In this document: in pieces, positions 1-7,760 of the stretch | How positions within the stretch are numbered: position 1 is the stretch's first letter | Layout: the number at the start of each line of letters is the position of its first letter | DNA from: Pseudomonadota bacterium | GTDB lineage: Bacteria; Pseudomonadota; Alphaproteobacteria; Rhizobiales; Methylopilaceae | Direction of reading: 5' to 3' | Length of the DNA stretch: 20,057 nt | Assembly: GCA_023430145.1 (NCBI GenBank) | Contig: JAEZCD010000002.1 | Span: forward strand, 1-20,057 | The notes under the pieces: generated by a model | Seen by the model: only the letters and a program-made list of their open reading frames with translations | Database searches by the model: none | What the model was told of the DNA's origin: nothing | Program-made: the position numbers and the translations under genes

Positions 1-21
1 ATCCTGCGCTTCGCGCAGGAT
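1..21. repeat. Short perfect palindrome (repeat family element)
   Basis: A perfect hairpin with 9-bp arms (ATCCTGCGC / GCGCAGGAT) and a 3-base TTC loop, followed by TGACG. The same design, ATCCTGCG with its complement followed by TGACG, recurs at 17392-17414 and 17445-17466, so this is one copy of a dispersed palindromic element. It lies downstream of the c-di-GMP gene at 102-3077 (-) but has no T-tract on that strand, so terminator function is not supported. Bases 22-101 hold nothing else I recognise. Confidence 0.75.
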
Positions 22-101
22 GACGCCGAGCAGGCGACAAGCGAAGGCAATGACCGGAGTGCTCGGCACCATCATGTCCGCCTGGGAGATTCCCGAAGGC
101 T

Positions 102-3077
102 TCAGGCGGCGCGGATTCGCTTGCGGGTGCCGGAGGGCAGGCCGAGCATGGCATCGATCGCGCTCGCGTAGACCGGCTCGGAGAACAGGAAGCCCTGCAG
201 GTCGGTACAGCCGAGCTCGGACAGGAGGCGATGCTGCTGCACCGTCTCGACGCCCTCGGCGGTGACCTCGATGCCCATCGTATGGGCGAGGCCCACCATC
301 GCGGCGACGACCGTCAGCGATTCCGGAACCGCGCCGAGGGTCTGCACGAAGGAGCGGTCGATCTTTATGCGGTCGATCGGGAAGCGCGTCAGGCAGCTCA
401 GCGAGGAATAGCCGGTGCCGAAATCGTCGAGGGCGATGCGGATGCCGATCTGCCGCAGCCGCTCCAGCGACTTGCGCGTCGTCTCGGTGTCGGTGAGGAA
501 CATGCTCTCGGTGATCTCGAGCTCGAGCCGCGACGGGTCGACGCGCGTCTCGCGCACGGTGTCGAGGATCAAGTCGACGAAGCCGATCCGCTTCAGCTGG
601 GCCGGCGAGACATTCAGCGCCATGCGCAGGTTCGGCCAACGCGCGGCCGCGAGGCAAGCCTGCTTCAGCACCCATTCCCCGAGCTGATCGATCAGCCCGT
701 ACTCCTCGGCGATCGGGATGAAGATGCCGGGCGCCACCGGGCCCTTCTCGGGGTGGTCCCAGCGCGCCAGCGCCTCGACGCCCTTCAGGGTCGTGCCGTC
801 GGCGGCGTAGATCGGCTGAAAGGCGAGCCGCAGGCCCGACTGGGCGTCGATCGCCTGGCGCAGATCGCGCTCGATCTGCAGGCGGCCCTCGAAGGGGCGG
901 TCGGCCTCCGGCGTGAAGATGCGGATGCCGCCCGCCTCCATGCCGCTCGCCACCTCGAAGGCGACCCCGGCGTGCTCGGCGACCTCGCTCGCGTCCGAAC
1001 CGGCGAGCGCCCAGCAGGCGCCGATGCTGACCTTGTTGGGGCCGCGCGCGTGCGCCAGCGGCCCGGTGAGCCGCTCGAGGATGTTCTCGCACAGCGTCCG
1101 CACGTCGCCCTGGGTGCGCACCGGCAGCTGCAGCACGGCGAGCCGCCCGTCGTCGAGGCAGCCGACGACCCCCATGCTGCCGACGAGCTCCAGCAGCCGT
1201 TCGGCGCACTGCGCGAGAAACTCGAACTCGGTGGCGACGGTCTCGTGCGGTTGCGGCGGATGCACGCCGATATAGACGAGGGCGAGCTGCGCGGACTCGC
1301 GCCGGCCGTCCTCGAGCGCGCGGCGCAGGCGCTCGTCCAGCTCGGCCCCGTTCAGCAGCGCGGCGGAGCCGAAATCGGCGATGCATTCGGCGAGCGCGCT
1401 GCGGCCGCCGACCGATTTGCGCCCCAGGAGCCGGGCGGAAACGACGCAGTTCCGGCCGAGGCGCTTGGCGTGATAGAGGGCGATGTCGGCCTTCTCGACC
1501 AGCGCCTCGGGGCGCAACTGGTCCGACCAGGGCTCGACGGCGACGCCGATGCTCGCCGTGAGGATGCCGGCCGGCGCATCCGGATTGGCGATGCGCAGAT
1601 TGGCGAGGCCGGTGCAGATCTGCTCGGCGATCGTCCGCGCCTCGATCTCGGAGAACTCGCGCAGGACGATCGCGAACTCCTCGCCGCCGAAGCGGGCGAC
1701 GATGCTGCTCCGCTGCGGCACCGTGGTGCGCAGCGCGGCGGCGACGCGCTTCAGCGCCCGATCGCCCGCGAGGTGGCCGAGGCGGTCGTTGAGGCGCTTG
1801 AAGTGGTCGACGTCGATGAGCAGGACGGCAATGGTCGAGGGTGGTCCCTCGGGCGTGTTCCTGCGAAAGGCGGCAGCGAGGCTGTTGTCGAAGCTGCGCC
1901 TGTTCGACAGGCCGGTGAGGGCGTCGATCTCCGCCAGCGAGGCCATCTGCGTCGCGGTGTTGCGCAGCCCGAGCTCGCGCCGCTCGATCTGCGCCGCCAT
2001 GTCCTGCAGGGCCGACTCCAGGAGACCGAACTCGCCGCGCCGGGCGATCAGCTGCCGGCGGTCGGAGAAATCGCCGGCGCCGAAGCGCGAGGCGACGCTG
2101 GCGAGCTCGCGGATCGGCTTGACGACGAGCGCCTCGCCGCCGAACCAGGCGACCACGAGCCCGGTCGCGCCGATGATCATGAGCTGGTAGAGCGACCGCC
2201 AGAGGTCGTTGTTGACGCCGGCGAGGATCTCGTCGCGCGGCAGTCCGACGGCGAGGCTGGCCTTGGTGCTCGGCAGCCGGGCGAAGCCGAATATCTTGGT
2301 CTTGCCGTCGAGATCGTCGATATCGAGGTTGCCCTGCGTGCTCTCCCGGAGCGCCGCGAGCAGCGGATGGTTCGCGAAGTTCAGGCCGACGAGGTTGTTG
2401 AGGTCGGGGTTGCGGGCGAGGACCGTCCCCTCCTCGCTCGTCAGCAGCACGACGGCGCCCACTGTCTTGCTCACCTCGTCGCTGATCTTGGTGAGCCAGG
2501 AGAGGTCGAGGCTGGCGAGCAGCACGCGCTCGACCCGGGTGCCGTCCGCCGACATGACAGGCAGCGCGGCGATGATCGCCGGCACGCCTCGGGTCGCGCC
2601 GAGCACGTAGTGCTCGACGACGAAGTTGCGGTCCCGCACCGCCTTGGTGAAGTAGGATTTCGAGGCGAGGTTGAGGCCGGCGCTGCCCGGCACCGTCGAG
2701 CAGACCACCTCGCCGTCGCCATTGGCGACCCAGAGGCCCTTCAGCCACGGCTTCTCGCGCGTCGCGCCGGTGAGGAACGCGCGGCAGCGGTCCTGGGTGC
2801 CGCCGACGATCTCGTCGACATGGCTGAAGACGTTGAGAAGGGTGCGCACCTCCGAGATCAGCTCCGCCTGGCGGTCGGCGCCGTCGCGGGCGAGCGCGAT
2901 CGCCCGGTCCTGTGCCGCGGCGAGGCTGTCGCTGTAGCGGTTGCCGAGCTCGACGGCGTCCTTCAGCAGCAGCAGGGCGATCGGCAGCGTGAAGAGCAGG
3001 AACAGCCGGACCCGAATGCTCGGGCCCGGGCCCCGGAGCATCGCGGCCCTCAACCTGCTGCCGAATGGGAGGTGCAT
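102..3077 (-). CDS. Membrane Cache-HAMP-GGDEF-EAL cyclic-di-GMP protein
   Basis: A 991-residue inner-membrane protein predicted to make and/or degrade cyclic di-GMP in response to a periplasmic cue. Order: TM1 (about 24-40), periplasmic dCache-like sensor (about 41-290), TM2 (about 296-316), HAMP (about 317-370), GGDEF domain (about 380-550) with intact GGEEF at 464-468, a degenerate GGDEF-like stretch (about 575-725), and an EAL domain (about 740-980). EAL catalytic features are kept: EAL 768-770, N822, E854, DDFG 884-887, K905, E941 and Q961, so phosphodiesterase activity is likely. The allosteric I-site RxxD before GGEEF is not visible. In the degenerate domain, GCLDDGRLAVL sits where a GGDEF loop is expected. 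Start choice is uncertain: ATG at 3041 (residue 13) has the better Shine-Dalgarno (GAGGG, 5 bp spacing) and would still precede TM1. Net enzymatic direction cannot be read from sequence. Confidence 0.95.
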   Translation of the reverse strand: MHLPFGSRLRAAMLRGPGPSIRVRLFLLFTLPIALLLLKDAVELGNRYSDSLAAAQDRAIALARDGADRQAELISEVRTLLNVFSHVDEIVGGTQDRCRAFLTGATREKPWLKGLWVANGDGEVVCSTVPGSAGLNLASKSYFTKAVRDRNFVVEHYVLGATRGVPAIIAALPVMSADGTRVERVLLASLDLSWLTKISDEVSKTVGAVVLLTSEEGTVLARNPDLNNLVGLNFANHPLLAALRESTQGNLDIDDLDGKTKIFGFARLPSTKASLAVGLPRDEILAGVNNDLWRSLYQLMIIGATGLVVAWFGGEALVVKPIRELASVASRFGAGDFSDRRQLIARRGEFGLLESALQDMAAQIERRELGLRNTATQMASLAEIDALTGLSNRRSFDNSLAAAFRRNTPEGPPSTIAVLLIDVDHFKRLNDRLGHLAGDRALKRVAAALRTTVPQRSSIVARFGGEEFAIVLREFSEIEARTIAEQICTGLANLRIANPDAPAGILTASIGVAVEPWSDQLRPEALVEKADIALYHAKRLGRNCVVSARLLGRKSVGGRSALAECIADFGSAALLNGAELDERLRRALEDGRRESAQLALVYIGVHPPQPHETVATEFEFLAQCAERLLELVGSMGVVGCLDDGRLAVLQLPVRTQGDVRTLCENILERLTGPLAHARGPNKVSIGACWALAGSDASEVAEHAGVAFEVASGMEAGGIRIFTPEADRPFEGRLQIERDLRQAIDAQSGLRLAFQPIYAADGTTLKGVEALARWDHPEKGPVAPGIFIPIAEEYGLIDQLGEWVLKQACLAAARWPNLRMALNVSPAQLKRIGFVDLILDTVRETRVDPSRLELEITESMFLTDTETTRKSLERLRQIGIRIALDDFGTGYSSLSCLTRFPIDRIKIDRSFVQTLGAVPESLTVVAAMVGLAHTMGIEVTAEGVETVQQHRLLSELGCTDLQGFLFSEPVYASAIDAMLGLPSGTRKRIRAA

Positions 3078-3420
3078 GTTCTCAAGGTGCCTTCCACGCC
3101 TGTATCAACGGTAAAGCGACGACGTGTAAAATCACAAATAATCTCGATGGTTATCGCCCGGTTGCATCCATTCGGACAATGTTAGCGGCATTTGGGCCGG
3201 GCGACGACCCCGCCGCGCAGAGGCCGCCCTCCCCCATCGCCCCTGAGCGGCCGCAGCGCAGGGCTCGGCCGGATGGTCGCCGGAGAATGCTCGAAACGGG
3301 CAAGTCGGTTAACTATTTGCTAAAATTTTAATCGAGTTTTATCGATTTTGTCGCGGTTCCCCGGCATGCTGGTGGTAACGATGCATTAACGCTAATGCCT
3401 TGGGACGACGGCAACGGCCG
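3078..3420. other. Intergenic region between divergent genes, with AT-rich island
   Basis: This 343-bp gap separates the divergent c-di-GMP gene and the ligase-like gene. I see no convincing gene, RNA or repeat in it. About 3305-3395 is much more AT-rich than the rest of the window (runs such as AACTATTTGC and AAAATTTTAATC), which fits a promoter region for the ligase gene. No -35/-10 pair is good enough to call. Confidence 0.5.
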
Positions 3421-5022
3421 ATGAGTTGGGTGGGGGAATTTCGGCCGGCCGCGACGGCGTGCGAGCAGCTCGGCCTCGAGCTCGAGATGGTCGTCGCCGG
3501 GCGTGACGGGGCGACGCACGCCGTCGGCCCGTTCTTCCGCTCGCTCGCCCGCCGCAAGCAGGCCCGCGGCCTCGGCCCGGTGCTGAAGACGGTCAACGGG
3601 CGCGATTTCGCCGTCGTCTCGCCGCTGATCAACTCCTCGCTCGACAATGCCTTCAACAATCTCGAGAGCGCGATCGGGCCGGTCACCGGCGGGCCCGGCG
3701 GGCTCGCCGCGCTGAACGAGCTGATCGCCGAGGAGCTCGAGGACGTCGTCGATGCGCTCGCCGAGGAGGATGCGACCATCCTCAACTTCTCCGAGCATCC
3801 GGACGTCGCCATCAGTCCCGATTTCTACAGCGGCGTCCGCGCACCGAAGGCGATCTACGACTATTGGGTCGGCGTCCGCGGCTGGAACCACAGCGTCGGC
3901 GTCGACGCCAAGGCGCAGAACGGCCCGACGATCGCGGTTTCCGCCGACCGCGCCGTGGCGGCGCTGAACGTCGTCCTCGGCCTCGCGCCGGCGCTGATCG
4001 CGCTCTACGCGAACAGCCCCTTTGAGGGCGGCCGGCTGACCGGCCTCAAGGAGAACCGGCTGACGATCTGGCCGCGCATGTTCGCAGGCGCCCATTATCA
4101 CGGCGACGAGCGCCTGCAGCGGCTGCCCGACGCGCCCTTCGGCGAGCTGCGCGACTACATGGCCTGGATGTTCGGTCCCGGCACGGCGATCCAGATGCTG
4201 CCGGTCGGCGGCAGCGGCGACTACAAGAACGCCGGCGGCATGCTGCGCATCATCGGCGATCCGAGCGGTCTCGAGTTCCTCGGCGGCGGGCTCTGGCACG
4301 GCATCTGCCAGTCCTCGGGACGGGCGATCGACGTCGTGCCCTCGGTGCGCCACATCGAGCATCTGCAGTTCGCGCAGTTCCTCGACGCGCGCATCCGCTA
4401 CGCGCTGGCGACCGTGCCGCAGGTCGGCGATTTCTTCGACGCCATGTCGCGCTCGGGCGGCCTCGAGGATCTGTTCGCCCGCCACGCCCGCTATCTCTAC
4501 ATCGAGGGCCGGGCGCCGGGCTCGAACTTTCCCGATCGCGAGCTCGTCGGGGAAGCCGAGCCGGCGGTCGCGCGGTCCTGCGTCGTCTCGGCGAGCGCCA
4601 TCCAGGCCGGCCTGATCCGCAATCTGGCGGCCTCGCAGGCGCTCGTCTACCGCTGGGGCTGGAAACGGCTGCGGGCCCTGCGCGAGCGGGCGGTCGCCGA
4701 CGGCCTCGCCGGCGAGGTGGACGGCCTCGGCGTCGCCGATCTCTGCCGCGAGGTGCTGGCGATCGCCACCGAGGGGCTGCCGCCGGACGAGCGGTGGATG
4801 CTCGCCTTCCCGAACCACGTGCTGCGCACCGGGAGGTCCGGCGCCGACCGCAGCATCGCCTTCTGGGAGGGGTCGGACCGGTCGCCACGCAGCCTGCGCG
4901 AGCTCATCCGCAGGCGGCGGATCGTGCTGCCGCCGCGGCCGCGGCCGGCGGCGGCGCCTGCGACTACTTCGCCGCGCCCGGTTTCAGCGTACGCTCGTAC
5001 ACTTGATCTGCAGCGAGCATAG
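3421..5022 (+). CDS. GCS2-family glutamate-cysteine ligase-like carboxylate-amine ligase
   Basis: A 533-residue cytoplasmic protein resembling the GCS2 family, whose members join an amino acid to the gamma-carboxyl of glutamate using ATP. Visible features are GLELEM near the N-terminus (18-22, the family G-[IL]-E-x-E strand) and the ANSPFEGG...GLKENRLTIWPRMF segment (about 197-221), which matches the family's ANSPF-x(n)-SxR-xxxW region. It is longer than YbdK-type members (about 370). The true product (gamma-glutamylcysteine or another gamma-glutamyl amide) cannot be assigned, and no glutathione synthetase gene is adjacent. The frame can be extended to a TTG at 3400, but ATG 3421 gives a normal start, with no strong Shine-Dalgarno for either. 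The last ~35 residues are low-complexity Pro/Ala/Arg-rich and overlap the convergent binding-protein gene by 59 bp. Confidence 0.83.
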   Translation: MSWVGEFRPAATACEQLGLELEMVVAGRDGATHAVGPFFRSLARRKQARGLGPVLKTVNGRDFAVVSPLINSSLDNAFNNLESAIGPVTGGPGGLAALNELIAEELEDVVDALAEEDATILNFSEHPDVAISPDFYSGVRAPKAIYDYWVGVRGWNHSVGVDAKAQNGPTIAVSADRAVAALNVVLGLAPALIALYANSPFEGGRLTGLKENRLTIWPRMFAGAHYHGDERLQRLPDAPFGELRDYMAWMFGPGTAIQMLPVGGSGDYKNAGGMLRIIGDPSGLEFLGGGLWHGICQSSGRAIDVVPSVRHIEHLQFAQFLDARIRYALATVPQVGDFFDAMSRSGGLEDLFARHARYLYIEGRAPGSNFPDRELVGEAEPAVARSCVVSASAIQAGLIRNLAASQALVYRWGWKRLRALRERAVADGLAGEVDGLGVADLCREVLAIATEGLPPDERWMLAFPNHVLRTGRSGADRSIAFWEGSDRSPRSLRELIRRRRIVLPPRPRPAAAPATTSPRPVSAYARTLDLQRA

Positions 5023-6178
5023 TGTCGACGTTCGGCTGGTAGCCGATCAGCCGGGCGGTCTCGAGATTGATGGCGAGCTTGGCGGGCGCGTACCAGCGCT
5101 GCTCGAGGTCGCGCGGCTTGGCGCCGTTGAAGATGCGGGCGATGGTCTCGGCGTGGAAGCGGCCGACGTCCGAGAAGCCGGCCTGCGACAGGCTCATCAG
5201 CACGCCGTGCTTCACCTCGTTGGTGCCGTTCATCGAGAAGGTCGGGATCTTGGCGGCGATCAGCGGCGCCAGGAGCTGCTCCATACTGTCGAGCGTCACG
5301 CCCTGGTGCACGGTGATGTAGACCGCGTCCGCCGACTTGGCGATCTCGTTGTAGCAGCGGATGATGCCCTCCTCGGCCTGCTTCCGCGAGACGCCGTTGA
5401 AGGGTGTGTTGCAGCGGACGATCTCGAAGCCGCGCTGCTTGGCGGTCTCCTCCACCGCGTCGATGCCGCCGAAGGTGCGGCCCTCGCGGCTGTCCTCGTA
5501 GACGACGCCGAGCTTCTTGAAGCCGAAGAAGTCGTGGAACAGCGCCACCTGGCGCTGATAGCGTCCCGGCTCGACCTTGGCGTGCAGATGGTCGAGGCCG
5601 CTGTCGAGCGCGCTCGCGACGATGCCGGAGCCGATCGGGTCGCTGGTCGAGGCGACGACGGTCGGGACCCTGTGCTGCCGGTTGGCGAGATCCTGCCCGG
5701 CCCACGTGCCGAAGGCCAGCATCAGGTCGATGTCGCCCCCGTTCAGCCGCTCCAGCACCTTCGCCTTCACCGCCGCACGCTGGCTCGGGTCGAAATTGCC
5801 CGGCGCATAATAGGCGTCGGGGACGAACTCGATATATCGGCTCTTGGCGTTGGCGGCGAGATAGCGCCAAAAACCCCCGGGCTCGGGATTGTTGGTCGGA
5901 TCCATCTTCAGCGGCTCGACCCAGCCGAGATCGATGAGGCCGCGAACGATCGCTTTGAGGATGATCTCGTAGTCCGTGTACTGGCCGCCCTCGTAGTAGC
6001 CGATGCGCCAGCGCTTGCCGCCGTCCTTGGCGACCGGCGTCGTCGCGTACTCGGCGTCGCGCGAGCCGGCGAAGGCGTAAGGAGCGCTCGCCGCCAGCGC
6101 GAGCGCGGCGGACATGATCAGAGCGACGATCGTCCGGCCGAGCGGGCCGAACCCCATCGGAGCGATCCAGCGGTTCAT
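4964..6178 (-). CDS. ABC_sub_bind (TrpX-like) periplasmic substrate-binding protein
   Basis: A 404-residue secreted protein. A signal peptide is clear: MNRW...RTIVALIMSAALALAASAPYAFA with a probable cut after AFA (about residue 37). The mature part begins with RWRIGYYEGGQYTDYE and has two lobes in the style of PF04392 (ABC_sub_bind) proteins, including STSDPIGSGIV and the C-terminal LAINLETARLIGYQPN. Members bind amino acids or small organic ligands for ABC importers, or serve sensors. The start is ATG 6178, preceded on the minus strand by GGAGAG about 8 bp upstream; the frame stays open to a TTG at 6265, but that would bury the signal peptide. No ABC permease or ATPase gene is in the window, so it is an orphan binding protein here. 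The nearest co-directional genes are an MFS transporter (147 bp upstream) and an FAD oxidoreductase. Ligand unknown. Confidence 0.85.
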   Translation of the reverse strand: MNRWIAPMGFGPLGRTIVALIMSAALALAASAPYAFAGSRDAEYATTPVAKDGGKRWRIGYYEGGQYTDYEIILKAIVRGLIDLGWVEPLKMDPTNNPEPGGFWRYLAANAKSRYIEFVPDAYYAPGNFDPSQRAAVKAKVLERLNGGDIDLMLAFGTWAGQDLANRQHRVPTVVASTSDPIGSGIVASALDSGLDHLHAKVEPGRYQRQVALFHDFFGFKKLGVVYEDSREGRTFGGIDAVEETAKQRGFEIVRCNTPFNGVSRKQAEEGIIRCYNEIAKSADAVYITVHQGVTLDSMEQLLAPLIAAKIPTFSMNGTNEVKHGVLMSLSQAGFSDVGRFHAETIARIFNGAKPRDLEQRWYAPAKLAINLETARLIGYQPNVDTMLAADQVYERTLKPGAAK

Positions 6179-6255
6179 TGCCTGGCTCTCCGAGAAAGAC
6201 GGAGGTTGCTCCTTAGCGCGCGGTTGTTGAGAAAGGGTTTCACTGCCGCGAGCAT

Positions 6256-6272
6256 ACGTAAGCAATCGTAAG
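6256..6272. promoter_or_regulatory. Direct repeat CGTAAG upstream of the binding-protein gene
   Basis: CGTAAG occurs at 6257-6262 and 6267-6272, exactly one helical turn (10 bp) apart, in the 147-bp gap between the MFS gene and the binding-protein gene. Helically phased direct hexamers are a common shape for activator sites. A TTGACG hexamer lies further upstream on the minus strand, but no convincing -10 is paired with it. Weak evidence. Confidence 0.25.
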
Positions 6273-6325
6273 TCGCAGCAAAAGCGTCAACGCAATTCCG
6301 CGTGTTGGGCATGAAGTCTTGAGGG

Positions 6326-7654
6326 TCAGGCCTGGACTGCATCGCCGCCCGGCATGTGGCGTTCTTCTCCCCTCCGTCCCGGCCGGCCGGCGACGACCAG
6401 GAAGACCATGGTGGCGACGAGATACACGCCGCCCGTGATGGCCACCGCCTCGGCGAGGCCGGCGACTCCGAACAGCGCGCTCACCGTCAGCGGGCCCAGC
6501 ATCTGGCCGAGCTTGTCGGCCGCCCTCTGCACGCCGGTCGCCGAAGCGACGCCGAGGCGCCTTATATCCTCGAACTGCAGGGCGTAGGACGAGTTCGCGG
6601 CGCCGCCGACGCAGCTCGCGAGGCCGAGCGCCAGAGTGGCGGCGATGACCGCCTGCGCATCGGTGGCCACGAACAGGCAGAGGAGCGCGGCGCTGCCGAG
6701 CAGGCCGCCGACGACGATGAAGATCTTCTTGTTCGGCCGCCGGTCGATCAGCCGCGCCGCGAACGGCGCGACGAACACCAGCGTGCCGGAGTAGAGCGCG
6801 ATGACCTGGCCGATCTCGGCACGGCTGAAGCCTTCCGCGCGCAGCAGCACCGGCGCCGCGTAGTAGAGCAGGCCCACCTGTGCGATCGAGAACGGGATGA
6901 CGCTGCCGAGCAGGAGGACGACGAAATTGCGGTTCGAAAGGAGGGCGAGGACCCGGCCCGGGCGCAGATCGGCGGCGGCAAGCTGGGCACCCTGGTGCCG
7001 TCCGCGCATCACCGTCGCGAGGTAGAGGGCGGGAGCGCCGATGCTGACGGCGCTGACGAGGAACACGGTCCGGTAGTCGGCGACGTCGGCGATCCAGCCG
7101 CCGACGACGGCGCCGAGCAAATGCCCGCTGAAGATCCCCGCGGTGAGATTGGCGACGCCGAAGGTGAGCGTCTCCGGCCGGCTCTCGCGGACGACGAGGC
7201 CCTGGATGCCGACCCAGGTGAGGCCATAGCCGAAGCCGGTCGCCGCGCGAGCGAGGACCAGCCATTCGAAAGACTCGGCAACCGCAGATAGAACTGCCGC
7301 AATCGCCGAGATGTAGAGGCCGATGCGCACCGGCACCCGCCAGCCGCGCCGGTCCGCGAGCGATCCGGACAGAACGGCGGCGAGGAAGGCGAACAGCATC
7401 TCCGCCGAGATCGGCACCGCCATGATCCAGTTCTGCGGCAGGTCGACGAACCGGGCGGGCAGGGTCGCGGCGTAGAGCGGCAGGAAGGACAGCGGCAGCG
7501 CCCAGGAGAACAGGAAGGCGAACATCATCGGCCGCGCGCGCAGCGTCGGCCGGTCGCCGGCGGGCAGGGCGCCGCGCCGGTCGATGCAGGCGTAGCCGGC
7601 CCGAAGCTCGGCGCCGAGGAAGGCGACGCAGATCAGCAGCGTGATTGGAGGCAA
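6326..7654 (-). CDS. Major facilitator superfamily transporter
   Basis: A 442-residue inner-membrane transporter with twelve hydrophobic segments between about residues 43 and 425. A loop after TM2 reads GSLADRRGWRVP, the MFS G-x-x-x-D-R-x-G-R/W-R motif A, and a second-half equivalent is AARLIDRRPNKK. The substrate is unknown; drug or metabolite efflux, or organic-acid uptake, are both possible. The start is unusual: the frame begins with TTG at 7654, with GGAG 9 bp upstream, and adds about 42 residues with an extra short hydrophobic stretch (PPITLLICVAFLGAEL) before TM1. ATG at 7528 (MMFAFLF) would give a standard 12-TM protein but lacks a visible Shine-Dalgarno. It lies 106 bp downstream of the FAD oxidoreductase and 147 bp upstream of the orphan binding protein, all on the minus strand, so co-expression is plausible. 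Confidence 0.88.
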   Translation of the reverse strand: MPPITLLICVAFLGAELRAGYACIDRRGALPAGDRPTLRARPMMFAFLFSWALPLSFLPLYAATLPARFVDLPQNWIMAVPISAEMLFAFLAAVLSGSLADRRGWRVPVRIGLYISAIAAVLSAVAESFEWLVLARAATGFGYGLTWVGIQGLVVRESRPETLTFGVANLTAGIFSGHLLGAVVGGWIADVADYRTVFLVSAVSIGAPALYLATVMRGRHQGAQLAAADLRPGRVLALLSNRNFVVLLLGSVIPFSIAQVGLLYYAAPVLLRAEGFSRAEIGQVIALYSGTLVFVAPFAARLIDRRPNKKIFIVVGGLLGSAALLCLFVATDAQAVIAATLALGLASCVGGAANSSYALQFEDIRRLGVASATGVQRAADKLGQMLGPLTVSALFGVAGLAEAVAITGGVYLVATMVFLVVAGRPGRRGEERHMPGGDAVQA

Positions 7655-7760
7655 GACGAGAGGCTCCGGGCGCGCGGCGCAACGGGAGCACAGAACACCG
7701 TATCGGCCAAGATATAGTTAACGACCCGAAAACAAGCGCTGCCCGGCCGATGCCGATGCC

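Noticed and set aside
231..3185. 984-residue plus-strand open frame opposite the c-di-GMP gene
   Set aside because: High-GC antisense shadow: composition is Asp/Arg/Ala-rich with no domain, while the minus strand carries full Cache, GGDEF and EAL motifs.
3328..4818. 496-residue minus-strand frame opposite the GCS2 gene
   Set aside because: Antisense shadow without recognisable domains; the plus strand has the GCS2 motifs.
5003..6271. 422-residue plus-strand frame opposite the binding-protein gene
   Set aside because: Antisense shadow; the minus strand has a signal peptide and family motifs.
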